Source of the DNA: Chthoniobacter flavus Ellin428
Lineage (GTDB): Bacteria; Verrucomicrobiota; Verrucomicrobiia; Chthoniobacterales; Chthoniobacteraceae
NCBI RefSeq assembly: GCF_000173075.1
Contig: NZ_ABVL01000006.1
Coordinates: 299,280 to 363,279, forward strand
Length of the DNA: 64,000 bases
Direction: 5' to 3'
Shown here piece by piece: positions 18,756 through 27,444 of this stretch. Within the stretch, counting starts at the first letter, position 1. Every line of letters begins with the position of its first letter. The notes beneath the pieces were generated by a model that did not search any database, was not told where the DNA came from, and saw nothing but the letters and a program-made list of their open reading frames with translations. A program made the position numbers and the translations under genes.

Positions 18756-19166
18756 TCACACCTTCGCCCAGACCAGCCACGCCCAATTGGCCAGAATCAC
18801 GCCGATGGTGGTATAGCGGACGATGTTTCCAACACGCTTGGGAATGACGTCGAAGCGCAGGCGTGGCAGGCGAAAAGCGAGGACGATCGCGGCGTAGAGG
18901 TCGTAGACGACCACCCCGCCGTAGCTGAGAAAGGCGAGGGGATTGGTGCCGGCGGCGGCCCACCAATCGTGATGAAAGGTGTAGCGCAGGGTGCGGGTGG
19001 CGCCGCAGGTCGGGCAGGGAAAGCCGGTCACCCGATGGAATGTGCACGGCGGGATCGGCAGCCGGAGATACAACCAGAACCAGGCGCCGGCCAGAGTCGC
19101 GAGCGAGACGGCGAGCCAGATCGCTTCGTGATCTAGTTCTCCCGGTCGCAGGCGCCGCCAATTCAC
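18756..19166 (-). CDS. DUF2752 membrane protein
   Basis: The 136-residue membrane protein starts at a GTG at 19166. The DUF2752 signature is clear: CTFHRVTGFPCPTCGATRT, with the CPxCGxTR motif facing a membrane interface. Three hydrophobic segments are visible (AIWLAVSLATLAGAWFWLYL, FLSYGGVVVYDLYAAIVLAF, TTIGVILANWAWLVW). The family function is unknown. It starts 10 bp after the stop of the upstream GYF-domain gene, so the two form an operon. In other bacteria DUF2752 genes also accompany Yip1-like or GYF membrane proteins. Confidence 0.88.
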   Translation of the reverse strand: MNWRRLRPGELDHEAIWLAVSLATLAGAWFWLYLRLPIPPCTFHRVTGFPCPTCGATRTLRYTFHHDWWAAAGTNPLAFLSYGGVVVYDLYAAIVLAFRLPRLRFDVIPKRVGNIVRYTTIGVILANWAWLVWAKV

Positions 19167-19176
19167 GGCCGGGTCT

Positions 19177-20145
19177 CTAGTGATGCGCTTGGGTGGCGGC
19201 TATTCCGCCGGCGACGGCGACGACAACGAAGACGATGACCGCACAGCACACGATCATCGGCAGGAGGACGCCGAGCACCGCGCGGCCGGTGGAGATCTCA
19301 TGCATTTTGGAAATACCGATGCACAGCACGACCAATCCCCAGATGCCACTGGCGTAGGCGCCACAGATGGGAATGACCTGGAGGGCGGCCGCCGAACCCA
19401 TGGCGTAACAGTAGGTGCGATAGGTCGTTTCGAAGGGCTGCTTCGCTCCCTGGCAGATCATGAGCGCCAGATGCGTGAGACCGCTGGTGACGAATGAATT
19501 GATGATCGCGATCACGGGCAGCAGCAGTGCCCAAGCGACCAACATGCCGGCGCCCCAGACCATGGGAAAGGGAGTCTTTTGGTTTTGCGACAGGACAGGG
19601 TTGGTTCCGAGCTGGATGACCGCTTGGGAGAGGATCGTCACCAGGCCGCCCGCCCACGAGGTGATGACGAGGTAGCCCAAGGGCGCGCCGAGCCCACCAT
19701 CGCGACGCATATTGGCAAAGGTGGCTGCGGGTTCGGTAAGGCATCCTTTCACGGTCTGCCAGATAGCTGGGAAAAAGCCCAGTTGGTCGCGGTTTTCCCA
19801 CGGCGGGCCATTGCGACCGAGCTCGGTGCCGGGCAGCGCCCCAGTCTGCATCACGCCCTGGAGGACGCTTTCCTTGGCGGCGGCGGAATACGGCTTGCCA
19901 TCGAGATAGACGATCTCTTCCGGCGGAAAATAACGGCCGGTAGCGGTGCAGCGGATCCACCCCGGAGGAACAGCCTCGCCGCCTGGACCGGAAGGACGCG
20001 CGTCCTTGAGCGGCTGCCAGTTGGCCATGCCCTCCTTCCAAATAAGCGTGTTTTCGTTGATCTTGCCCGAGGCGATGAGAGCATCGAGTTCGCTGTCGGA
20101 AACCGGTCCCTGACGTTGGTCGCCTAATGCGTAATACCAATTCAT
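19177..20145 (-). CDS. GYF-domain and Yip1-like membrane protein
   Basis: The 322-residue protein has an N-terminal GYF_2 domain (MNWYYALGDQRQGPVSDSEL, then NTLIWKEGMANWQPL), predicted to bind proline-rich peptides. The second half carries about five membrane helices (LGYLVITSWAGGLVTILSQA, AGMLVAWALLLPVIAIINSF, AVLGVLLPMIVCCAVIVFVV) with the YIP1-like pattern. It is followed at once by the DUF2752 gene and is divergent from the first zinc-ribbon gene of the MoxR cluster, with which it may share a control region (20146-20268). Confidence 0.85.
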   Translation of the reverse strand: MNWYYALGDQRQGPVSDSELDALIASGKINENTLIWKEGMANWQPLKDARPSGPGGEAVPPGWIRCTATGRYFPPEEIVYLDGKPYSAAAKESVLQGVMQTGALPGTELGRNGPPWENRDQLGFFPAIWQTVKGCLTEPAATFANMRRDGGLGAPLGYLVITSWAGGLVTILSQAVIQLGTNPVLSQNQKTPFPMVWGAGMLVAWALLLPVIAIINSFVTSGLTHLALMICQGAKQPFETTYRTYCYAMGSAAALQVIPICGAYASGIWGLVVLCIGISKMHEISTGRAVLGVLLPMIVCCAVIVFVVVAVAGGIAATQAHH

Positions 20146-20268
20146 GTTGTCCTTGTTCTGTGGTGGTGGGTCTTCTACGTTCCGCCGGACGCGGCAAAGG
20201 CCGCAGTGAAGATGAATCCCTTTCGCTAGTAAAACGAAAACGCATGTCTACTACGGCTCCGGTTGAGA

Positions 20269-20862
20269 ATGGTTCCCTGGACCTGCCCGGTGTGCCGTGC
20301 GGCCTTGGGGCCGTACGGTCTGGATGCGGTGCAGGAGGCGCATTGCCCATCGTGCCGGGCGAGCTTGCGCGGCCAGGTCTTTGCCGCGTGGTGGACGCCG
20401 GAGAAGATCGAGTCGAAGCTTGATCGCGCGCTGGAAGGGGAGGCCGTCTGCTTTTTCCATCCGTCCAACCGGGCGGCGCTGGCCTGCGATGCTTGCGGAC
20501 GTTTCATCTGCACGATTTGCGATCTCCCGGTGGGTGCGCGGCATCTCTGTCCGGTGTGCTTGAGCAAGGGGCTCGGCAAGGAGAAGCTGCCGGAAATCAT
20601 CCCACGGCGTTTCCTGTGGGCACGCACCGGGTTGGCGTTCGGCATTCTGCCCATCATATGTCTCGTCTGGCCCATGTGGGTCATCAGCGGCGGCACGGCG
20701 GTGATCCTGGCGATCATCAGTTGGTGGCGGCCGGTGAGCCTGGTGCGCGGGCGTCAACGCTGGGCGGCGATTCTCGCCATCGTGCTGGGGATTTTGCAAA
20801 TCGCGGGATGGTTTGGATTCATCCTGTTGATCTCCTACTCGAAGAATAACTCCGGCAAATGA
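20269..20862 (+). CDS. Zinc-ribbon/B-box-like membrane protein
   Basis: This encodes about 197 residues from the ATG at 20269; a TTG six bases upstream is an alternative. The N-terminus has paired cysteines (TCPVCRAALG, HCPSCRASL), and a second metal site resembles a B-box (CFFHPSNRAALACDACGRFI, CTICDLPVGARHLCPVCLSK). Two C-terminal membrane helices follow (GLAFGILPIICLVWPMWVI, AAILAIVLGILQIAGWFGFI). It probably acts as a membrane-anchored adaptor. It overlaps the next gene by ATGA and leads the first MoxR-DUF58 cluster. Confidence 0.75.
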   Translation: MVPWTCPVCRAALGPYGLDAVQEAHCPSCRASLRGQVFAAWWTPEKIESKLDRALEGEAVCFFHPSNRAALACDACGRFICTICDLPVGARHLCPVCLSKGLGKEKLPEIIPRRFLWARTGLAFGILPIICLVWPMWVISGGTAVILAIISWWRPVSLVRGRQRWAAILAIVLGILQIAGWFGFILLISYSKNNSGK

Positions 20863-21386
20863 GCACCCCGACGCATGTTTATCGTAAATTGCGCGGCGGC
20901 GGTTTTTCGTGGAAAGGCCACGGCCGGCTCTGGCGCGCGGAGGATCATCTCCTCGAGGTTACCTCGATCTATGTTTCCGAGAGCTACCGGCGGTTCTTTT
21001 TCCAGGACGTGCGGGCCTTTATCGTCCAGCGGACCAATCTGCGCGCGATCTGGGCGGCGATCTTTGGTGGTGTCGGGACGGTTTGTGCCCTGATCGCCTC
21101 GGCTACCTGGTGGGCCGGAATCTCGAACTCCTCCGAGGACTGGCACGTGGCGTTGTATATTCCCACCGCCTTGTTCGGCCTGGCTGCTTTGGTCTTCCTG
21201 GTGCTGTGTGTGATTAATCTCTCGCTCGGTCAGACATGCCGTTGCCATGTGCTCACCTCCACGGGTTGGCACGCGCTTTCCGCGCCGACGCGGGTGGGCA
21301 AGGCGAACCACACGCAGGCCGAGATCATCTCCATCGTTCAAGCCGCGCAAGGTCCTGCTCCGACGGCGGGACCCCCTCCCCTATGA
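20859..21386 (+). CDS. Membrane protein of unknown function in the MoxR cluster
   Basis: The 175-residue protein has two membrane helices near the middle (AIWAAIFGGVGTVCALIASA and ALYIPTALFGLAALVFLVLC). The N-terminal cytoplasmic region is hydrophilic, with many aromatic residues (GGGFSWKGHGRLWRAEDHLL). It ends in a short Pro-rich tail. No family was recognised. Its start overlaps the previous stop and its stop overlaps the next start, each by ATGA, so it belongs to the operon. Confidence 0.65.
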   Translation: MSTPTHVYRKLRGGGFSWKGHGRLWRAEDHLLEVTSIYVSESYRRFFFQDVRAFIVQRTNLRAIWAAIFGGVGTVCALIASATWWAGISNSSEDWHVALYIPTALFGLAALVFLVLCVINLSLGQTCRCHVLTSTGWHALSAPTRVGKANHTQAEIISIVQAAQGPAPTAGPPPL

Positions 21387-21730
21387 GGACCGGACTGCAG
21401 CAACAGCGTTGCCATAATCACATGGGACGCGAGGCGGTCGCGCGCTGTCCGTCGTGCGGTTTTTATTTCTGCCGCGAGTGCATTACCGAACACGACGAGC
21501 GCATCCTCTGCGCCTCGTGTCTGAAAAAGCAGGCGGCCAAGGCTGAGCGCCCGCCCCGCAACTTCGCCCCGGCGGCGCGCACTGCGGTCGCGCTGTGCGG
21601 GTTCGTGGCGGCGTGGTTTTTCTTTTACGTCATCGGGCGGCTGCTGCTGGCCACGCCCACGCAATTTCACGAGGCGACCGTGTGGAAGAGCAAGGTGATC
21701 AATGAAATGGACAAGGACCAGGCGCCATGA
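21383..21730 (+). CDS. Small B-box-like zinc-binding membrane protein
   Basis: This encodes 115 residues from the ATG at 21383; the open frame extends further upstream, but that ATG overlaps the previous stop. A Cys/His module (QRCHNHMGREAVARCPSCGF, then YFCRECITEHDERILCASCL) resembles the B-box-type zinc fingers fused to bacterial membrane proteins. One membrane helix follows (VALCGFVAAWFFFYVIG). It is similar in plan to the zinc protein two genes upstream and may be a diverged paralogue. It overlaps the next gene by 4 bp. Confidence 0.75.
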   Translation: MRTGLQQQRCHNHMGREAVARCPSCGFYFCRECITEHDERILCASCLKKQAAKAERPPRNFAPAARTAVALCGFVAAWFFFYVIGRLLLATPTQFHEATVWKSKVINEMDKDQAP

Positions 21731-23370
21731 GCCAGTCGCCGGTCAAACGCGAAGGGCCCAATCCGCTGGAATGGGTGGAGAGCGCGGTGCGCCTGCTCCG
21801 CTCCGCTCCGCCGGGCGCGTTGCTTTGTTACTACCTCGGCAGTGCGCCGTGTCTGCTGGGGCTGCTGTATTTCTGGGCGGATATGAGCCGGGGCGCCTTC
21901 GCCGCGGAGCGTTTGGTCGAGTCGGCGTTCAATGTGGCTGCGCTCTATATCTGGATGAAGTGCTGGCAGGCCGTTTTCCTGAGCAAGGTGCGCGCGCATC
22001 TTTTCATGGAGAAGGACGAGCCGTGGACCCTGGCGCGGGTGGGCCGCATGGTGCTGATCCAGGCATCGCTGCAACCGTTGGGGCTCTTCTTGCGGTTCAT
22101 CGCGGCGAATGTGCTCATCCCTTACGTGTGGACATATTCCTTTTTCGCCGGCGCGGCCATTCTCGGCGATGGCCGTGAGCCGAGCTTGCGCGCGGTGTTG
22201 CGCGGCGCGTGGCGGGAGGCCGGGCTGTGGTGGCGCCAGACGCACCTGGCGTTGCTCTGCCTCTTCGGGTTCGCGCTCTTCATCTGCCTCAATATCAATA
22301 TCGTCTGCGGGCTGTTGCCATACGCGTTGCGGATGTTCCTCGGGATCGAGACGGTATTCACCCGCGATGGCCTGGCCATGTTCAACACGACCTTTTTCGC
22401 CGCGACCTTCGCCGCGACCTATTTGTGCTTTGATCCCATTCGCAAGTCGGTCTTCCTCATTCGCCATTTCCATGGGCAATCGCTGCAATCCGGCGAAGAC
22501 CTTCGCGTGGAACTCCGCACGATCCGCAGCCGCACGCGGATGGCCGTGGCCGCGCTGCTCCTTTTCGCCACGCTGCTCGCCGCGCCGCTGACGTCCGCGC
22601 AGGCCAGGGACGTCCCACCCTCGCCCGCTTCGCCGCCGTCGGCGCAGGTCGATTCCTCCCAGCTCGATTCTTCGCTCGATCGCGTCCTGGAACGCCGGGA
22701 GTACGGCTGGCGTTTCCCGCGTTCCGCCAAACCGGAGGCGGAGAAGCAAGGCAACAGCATCGCCAGGATGTTCGCCCGCTGGTTCGATCGCGTGAACGCG
22801 TGGATGGACAAACTGCAAAATTGGCTGAAGCACCTTTTCGAATCCAAGGACGACGACCAAAAGGAGCCCACGGCGCCGTTCCATCTCGCCTGGGCGACGA
22901 TCGCCAAGCTGATCCTGATTATTCTCCTCATCGCCGTCGTCGTCTTGATCGCGATGATGTTCTGGCGGGCGCGCCGAAGGCAGGGCGAAGTGGTGCTCGC
23001 CGAGGCGGTGACTGCGGTGCCGGATCTCAACGAAGAAAACGTGACGGCCGATCAACTTCCCGAGGATGGCTGGCTGCAACTGGCGCGCGAACTGATGAGC
23101 AAAGGCGAGCTGCGGCTCTCGCTGCGGGCGTTCTACCTGGCCACGCTCGCCCATCTCGGCCAGCGCGAACTCATCCGCCTCGCGCGCTATAAATCGAATC
23201 ACGACTACGATCGCGAATTGCAACGCCGCGCCCGGGGAAACGCCTCGCTGCTGGAGGCGTTTGATGCGAATCTGTTCATCTTCGAGGGCGCCTGGTACGG
23301 CGACCACGAAATCTCCACCATGACCCTCGACGGGTTCGCGCAAAATTTCGAAAGGATCCGGGCATGCTAG
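21727..23370 (+). CDS. DUF4129-domain multi-pass membrane protein
   Basis: The 547-residue protein has about six membrane helices in the N-terminal half (such as LFGFALFICLNINIVCGLLP), a Pro/Ser-rich linker after AAPLTSAQARDVPP, and one more helix (IAKLILIILLIAVVVLIAMM). The C-terminus is a DUF4129 domain: GWLQLARELMSKGELRLSLR, then AFYLATLAHLGQRELIRLAR. DUF4129 proteins sit beside MoxR, DUF58 and DUF4350 genes in many phyla, as here. Their role is unproven, though envelope or protein-complex maturation is often suggested. It overlaps the next gene by 7 bp. Confidence 0.85.
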   Translation: MSQSPVKREGPNPLEWVESAVRLLRSAPPGALLCYYLGSAPCLLGLLYFWADMSRGAFAAERLVESAFNVAALYIWMKCWQAVFLSKVRAHLFMEKDEPWTLARVGRMVLIQASLQPLGLFLRFIAANVLIPYVWTYSFFAGAAILGDGREPSLRAVLRGAWREAGLWWRQTHLALLCLFGFALFICLNINIVCGLLPYALRMFLGIETVFTRDGLAMFNTTFFAATFAATYLCFDPIRKSVFLIRHFHGQSLQSGEDLRVELRTIRSRTRMAVAALLLFATLLAAPLTSAQARDVPPSPASPPSAQVDSSQLDSSLDRVLERREYGWRFPRSAKPEAEKQGNSIARMFARWFDRVNAWMDKLQNWLKHLFESKDDDQKEPTAPFHLAWATIAKLILIILLIAVVVLIAMMFWRARRRQGEVVLAEAVTAVPDLNEENVTADQLPEDGWLQLARELMSKGELRLSLRAFYLATLAHLGQRELIRLARYKSNHDYDRELQRRARGNASLLEAFDANLFIFEGAWYGDHEISTMTLDGFAQNFERIRAC

Positions 23371-24647
23371 GAAAACCACTGGTGCGCGCCTTCCTCGCCG
23401 TCGGCCTGGTCGTTGCGTTCATTGCGGGGCTCTCCCGGCTTTTCGTGTTGCGTTACGAAGTGGGCGATATTTATCCGCCCTATTCTTCGCTACGCGCCGA
23501 TCCGCTCGGGACGAAGGCCCTGGCCGCGGCGCTCGGGGAACTGCCGAAAATCGAGGTGCGCCGCAATTTCAAGTTCCTGCCGAAGATGCACACCGACGGG
23601 CCGGTGACGCTGGTTTACGCCGGCGTGACGCACCATGCCTTTTGGACAGAGGACGAACTGACGGCTTTTAACGAGCTGGTCCTCAATGGCTCGCGGGCGG
23701 TCTTTACCTTCTACCCCGTGGCATCTCCGCCCACTGACGTGCAGGAAACGCTGGCCAAAGATCAGGCGCGCAAAAAGAAAAGGGAAAAGACCGAAACCGA
23801 GAAGGGCGACGACCAGAAAAAGAAAGACGCCAGGGACAAGAAGGATCAGAAAAAGAAGGACAGGAAAACCGAGAGAGAGGATGAAGACCGTGCGCAGTAC
23901 GTTGGATTCAAGAAGGTCGCCGAACGCTGGGGTTTTGCGTTCGACTATTTGCCGGAGGAAAAGGGCAAGGCGTATGACCGCCACGCCGCGCTCGTCGAAC
24001 CCGGCGGGCACATGGAGAGCGATATCTCCTGGCACAGCGCGCTTTATTTTCGCGACCTCAAGCCGCAGTGGAAAGTGCTCTACATGTGCGGCACCATGCC
24101 GGTGGTTATTGAGCGGAAATACGGGAACGGCAGCATCATCCTGATGGCGGATTCCTTTCCGATCAGCAACGAAGCGCTCCGCGGCGAGCGGCATCCCAAG
24201 CTGATCGCGCGGCTCTTCGATGGGCCGACGCCGATTGTCTTCGACGAAGAGCACAATGATCTGCGTGAGAGCTCTGGCATCGCCTCGCTGGCCCGCAAGT
24301 ATCAGCTGCACGGCGTCGTCGCGGGATTGGTCCTGCTGGCCATCCTCTTCGTGTGGAAAAACATGGCGCGCTTCATCCCCCCCTATCAAACGAAGGTCAG
24401 CGAGACCACCGTTGTGGCGGGCAAGGAATCGAGCGAAGGCTTCGTCAATCTGCTGCGCCGGTCCGTCCATCCCTCATCCATATTCGGCATCTGCTTTGCC
24501 GAATGGCGCAAGACGTTTAAAGGCCGGCCGCGCGAACTGGCCCAGGTCGAGGAGATCCGGGCGGAGGAGGAAGCGCGTCCCTCGCGCGAACGCGATCCGC
24601 TCGAAACCTACCGCGCCATCAGCCGCGCCATCGCCCGCAAAGTCTGA
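23364..24647 (+). CDS. DUF4350-domain membrane protein
   Basis: The 427-residue protein has an N-terminal helix (LVRAFLAVGLVVAFIAGLSR) and the DUF4350 region (YPPYSSLRADPLGTKALAAA, LVYAGVTHHAFWTEDELTAF and the later FDEEHNDLRESSGIASLARK). A second membrane helix lies near residue 320 (LHGVVAGLVLLAILFVWKN). A strongly charged Lys/Glu/Asp-rich insert covers roughly residues 130-175, where the DNA is purine-rich. DUF4350 folds like class I glutamine amidotransferases but is not known to be catalytic. It belongs to the MoxR-DUF58 cluster. Confidence 0.85.
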   Translation: MLGKPLVRAFLAVGLVVAFIAGLSRLFVLRYEVGDIYPPYSSLRADPLGTKALAAALGELPKIEVRRNFKFLPKMHTDGPVTLVYAGVTHHAFWTEDELTAFNELVLNGSRAVFTFYPVASPPTDVQETLAKDQARKKKREKTETEKGDDQKKKDARDKKDQKKKDRKTEREDEDRAQYVGFKKVAERWGFAFDYLPEEKGKAYDRHAALVEPGGHMESDISWHSALYFRDLKPQWKVLYMCGTMPVVIERKYGNGSIILMADSFPISNEALRGERHPKLIARLFDGPTPIVFDEEHNDLRESSGIASLARKYQLHGVVAGLVLLAILFVWKNMARFIPPYQTKVSETTVVAGKESSEGFVNLLRRSVHPSSIFGICFAEWRKTFKGRPRELAQVEEIRAEEEARPSRERDPLETYRAISRAIARKV

Positions 24648-24679
24648 CCGCCGCCCTCTTGAGAAACTGTGAAAAAAGT

Positions 24680-24747
24680 GCCCGCGAATCACACGAATGA
24701 CACGAATGGAGTGCTTCTCATTCGTGAAATCTGCGTGATTCGCGGGC
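24680..24747. repeat. Palindrome of CACGAAT tandem repeats
   Basis: The left arm is GCCCGCGAATCACACGAATG followed by ACACGAATG (24680-24708). The right arm (24719-24747) reads CATTCGTGAAATCTGCGTGA and then TTCGCGGGC, the imperfect inverted complement. It occupies the gap between the DUF4350 and MoxR genes. Very similar CACGAAT arrays occur in the intergenic DNA of many unrelated phyla (from general knowledge). Confidence 0.8.
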
Positions 24748-24807
24748 CTAACAACATCTCCGCCGATTTATTTCACGGCCTCTAACCTCACCTTACAACT
24801 CCATCTC

Positions 24808-25773
24808 ATGTCCACCGACCTCGCACCCATCCAGGAAGTCCTCACCCGCGCGCGCACGGAAGTGCGGAAAGTCATCATCGGCCAGGAAGACGTGGTCGAT
24901 AAGGCGCTCATCGCCATCTTCACCGGGCACCACGCACTCATCGAAGGCGTGCCCGGCGTGGCCAAGACGCTCCTCGTGCGCACGCTGGCCTGCGTGCTCG
25001 GCACGGATTTCAATCGTATTCAATTCACGCCCGACCTGATGCCCGCGGACATCACCGGCACGAATGTTTTCAACCTCCAGCGCAACGAGTTCACCCTCAT
25101 CAAGGGACCGGTCTTCACGACCTTCCTGCTGGCCGATGAAATCAACCGCGCGCCGGCCAAGACGCAATCTGCGCTGCTCCAGGCGATGCAGGAGCGGCGC
25201 GTCACCATCGACCGCGACACGCACGAGTTGTCGCCGAACTTCACCGTCTTCGCCACGCAGAACCCGGTGGAATACGAGGGCACCTATCCACTGCCCGAGG
25301 CGCAGAAAGACCGCTTCATGCTCAAGGTCTTCATGAACACGCCCGACCGCGCTAGCGAACTGGAACTCGCCCAGCGCATGCTCGGTTCCAATTCTCCCGA
25401 GGAAGCTCTCGCCTCCGGCGTGGTGCAACCGGTGATCACCGCCCAGGACCTGATCGCGCTGCGCGCTTCGCTGGAAAAAATCACGGTGCGCGACGAACTC
25501 GTCTCGTATGTCGTCGATGTCGTCCGCGCTACCCGCGAAAATGACAGCGTGCTCGTCGGCGCCGGCCCGCGGGCCACGCAGGCGTTGCTCCTTTCCAGTC
25601 GGGCCAACGCCGCCCTCGCCGGCCGCGATTTCGTCACGCCGGATGACGTGAAATTCCTCACCGAAGCCGTGCTCGGCCATCGCCTCGTCCTGCGCCCCGA
25701 ATACGAGATCGAAGGCGTCACCGTGACCGAAGTGATCGGCAAGATCCTCGAGCAAGTTGCTGTGCCGCGCTGA
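24808..25773 (+). CDS. MoxR-family AAA+ ATPase (cluster 1)
   Basis: The 321-residue AAA+ ATPase has a Walker A of MoxR type (EGVPGVAKTLLVRTLA, about residues 46-61), Walker B with sensor (FLLADEINRAPAKTQSALLQ), MQERRVTID, ATQNPVEYEGTYPLPEAQKD and the C-terminal lid domain (VGAGPRATQALLLSSRANAA). MoxR proteins act as chaperone-like ATPases that insert cofactors or mature complexes, usually with VWA or DUF58 partners. The next gene encodes DUF58. A paralogue lies at 48192. It is cytosolic. Confidence 0.95.
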   Translation: MSTDLAPIQEVLTRARTEVRKVIIGQEDVVDKALIAIFTGHHALIEGVPGVAKTLLVRTLACVLGTDFNRIQFTPDLMPADITGTNVFNLQRNEFTLIKGPVFTTFLLADEINRAPAKTQSALLQAMQERRVTIDRDTHELSPNFTVFATQNPVEYEGTYPLPEAQKDRFMLKVFMNTPDRASELELAQRMLGSNSPEEALASGVVQPVITAQDLIALRASLEKITVRDELVSYVVDVVRATRENDSVLVGAGPRATQALLLSSRANAALAGRDFVTPDDVKFLTEAVLGHRLVLRPEYEIEGVTVTEVIGKILEQVAVPR

Positions 25774-25792
25774 TGTCCTGCCAAAGTTTATG

Positions 25793-26055
25793 AAAAACGC
25801 AGAGGCGCAGAGACGCAGAGAGAAAGAAAAGGATGAAGGCGGAAGGATGAAGGATGAAGAAGCGTGTTGTTCGCTAGTGAACAACACCATTCAAAAGTCG
25901 CGTAGCGCACTTCACTTCATCCTTCATCCCTCATCCTTTCCCCGCCTCTTTGCGGTGCTAACTCTGAAAATTTTCACGGCGTGCGGCAATTTCTTTCGTC
26001 CACCAACGCCTCTACACTTCTTCTCTGCGCCTCTGCGACCTCTGCGTTTAAAAAT
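25793..26055. repeat. Three nested palindromes, outer arms of ACGCAGAG repeats
   Basis: The outer arms are AACGCAGAGGCGCAGAGACG (from 25796) and its inverted counterpart, CTCTGCGCCTCTGCGACCTC, with GCGTTT to about 26050. Inside them a second pair of arms repeats AAGGATGAAGGCGG/AGGATGAAGGATGA (25829-25860) and its complement CTTCATCCTTCATCCC (about 25914-25941). At the centre is a perfect hairpin, GTGTTGTTC/GAACAACAC (25864-25887). The outer unit is the same as the arms around the GxxExxY gene at 50.8-51.4 kb, but here no gene is enclosed. This fills the 333-bp gap between MoxR and DUF58. Confidence 0.85.
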
Positions 26056-26106
26056 CCCTTTGGTTACGGCTCCGCCGTGCTGTAACTCGGCGTTTTAAAA
26101 TTCCCC

Positions 26107-27441
26107 ATGCTCGTCCCCCGCACCCGCCTGTTGCTTTGGATCTCGCTGATCGTGCTGCCGTTTGCCGCGGTTGGTGCGACCGTGCCGGGGGCGTTTTATC
26201 TCGCGGCAGTGATCATTGGTCTGCTGTTCGTCGCGGTGTTGTTCGATGCGTTTTTGTCGTTCAACCAGTTGAACGGCATTCGCGTGCAACTGCCGGAAGT
26301 CGTGCGCTGGCAGAAGGACCGGCCGGGCGTGCTCGAGGTGCGCATTCACAATGAATCGCTGACCGGGCGCTTGCTGCGCATTGGCTTTGCCTTTCCGCGT
26401 GAGATCGTGCCGGAGACGGACGACCGCACGGTCAAGCTCCCCGCGAATGCAGGCATTTCGCGGATCGACTGGACGGCTACGCCCAATCGACGCGGACAGT
26501 ATTTTCTCGAGCACGCTTATCTCGAGGCGGCGTCGCCATTTGGCTTTTGGGCGATGCGTGCGAGCCAACCGGTGAAAGCGGAGCTGCGCGTCTATCCCAA
26601 TCTCTTCGACGAACGCAAAAATGTGGCGGCGCTTTTCCTCCGTCGCGGGCAACTCGGCGTGCATGCCCAACGCGCCGCCGGGCAGGGGCGCGATTTCGAA
26701 AAGCTGCGCGAGTATGTGCCCGGCGACAGCTACGACGAAATCCACTGGAAAGCCTCGGCCAAGCGCGGACATCCGGTGACGAAAGTCTTCCAGGTCGAGC
26801 GGACGCAGGAAGTGTACGTCATCGTCGATTCCTCGCGGCTCACCGCGCGGGAGATCGAACTCGACGGCTCGCGCACCACCGCGCTGGAGCGCTTCGTCAC
26901 TGCCGGGCTCATCCTCGGCCTGGCCGCGGAACAGCAGGGCGACCAATTCGGCCTTATCACTTTTAGCGATCGCGTGCTGAGCTTCGTGCGCGCGAAAAGC
27001 GGGCAGGCCCATTACGACGCCTGCCGCGACCGGCTCTACACCTTGCATCCGCAAAGCGTCACCCCGGATTTCGAGGAGCTGTGCTCCTTCATCCGTCTGC
27101 GGCTGCGCAAGCGCGCGCTCCTCATTTTCCTGACCGCGCTCGATGACCCGATGCTCGCCGACAGTTTCGCCAAGGCGACGGAACTCATCTCCCGCCAGCA
27201 CCTCATCCTCGTCGACATGCTCCAGCCCGTCGGAGCCGATCCGCTTTTCTCCGACGAAAACGTCTCGAATATCGACGACCTTTATCGCCGGCTGGGCGGG
27301 CACTTGCAGTGGAGTAAATTGCGTGAGCTGGATAATATCCTGCGCCGCCGCGGCGTGCGGTTGTCGTTGCTCGATCCCGCCCGGCTCGCCGCGCAACTCA
27401 TCGCCCAACACGCTGACGTGAAACGCCGCCAACTACTCTGA
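26107..27441 (+). CDS. DUF58 protein (cluster 1)
   Basis: The 444-residue protein has two N-terminal membrane helices (LLLWISLIVLPFAAVGATVP, LAAVIIGLLFVAVLFDAF), a beta-rich middle and the DUF58 signature GRDFEKLREYVPGDSYDEIH leading into a VWA-like domain. The metal site reads VIVDSSRLT, which lacks the last Ser of the canonical DxSxS, so MIDAS metal binding may be lost. It is expected to be the partner of the MoxR ATPase 333 bp upstream. The SpoIIM-like gene begins 4 bp after its stop. Confidence 0.92.
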   Translation: MLVPRTRLLLWISLIVLPFAAVGATVPGAFYLAAVIIGLLFVAVLFDAFLSFNQLNGIRVQLPEVVRWQKDRPGVLEVRIHNESLTGRLLRIGFAFPREIVPETDDRTVKLPANAGISRIDWTATPNRRGQYFLEHAYLEAASPFGFWAMRASQPVKAELRVYPNLFDERKNVAALFLRRGQLGVHAQRAAGQGRDFEKLREYVPGDSYDEIHWKASAKRGHPVTKVFQVERTQEVYVIVDSSRLTAREIELDGSRTTALERFVTAGLILGLAAEQQGDQFGLITFSDRVLSFVRAKSGQAHYDACRDRLYTLHPQSVTPDFEELCSFIRLRLRKRALLIFLTALDDPMLADSFAKATELISRQHLILVDMLQPVGADPLFSDENVSNIDDLYRRLGGHLQWSKLRELDNILRRRGVRLSLLDPARLAAQLIAQHADVKRRQLL

Positions 27442-27444
27442 GTC

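Noticed and set aside
21667..23379. 570-codon minus-strand open frame over the DUF4129 gene
   Set aside because: It has no membrane pattern or motif and is opposite a membrane protein with coupled neighbours.
25757..26098. 113-codon open frame between MoxR and DUF58
   Set aside because: Its codons come almost entirely from nested repeats (NAEAQRRREKEKDE and similar), so it is an artefact of the palindrome.
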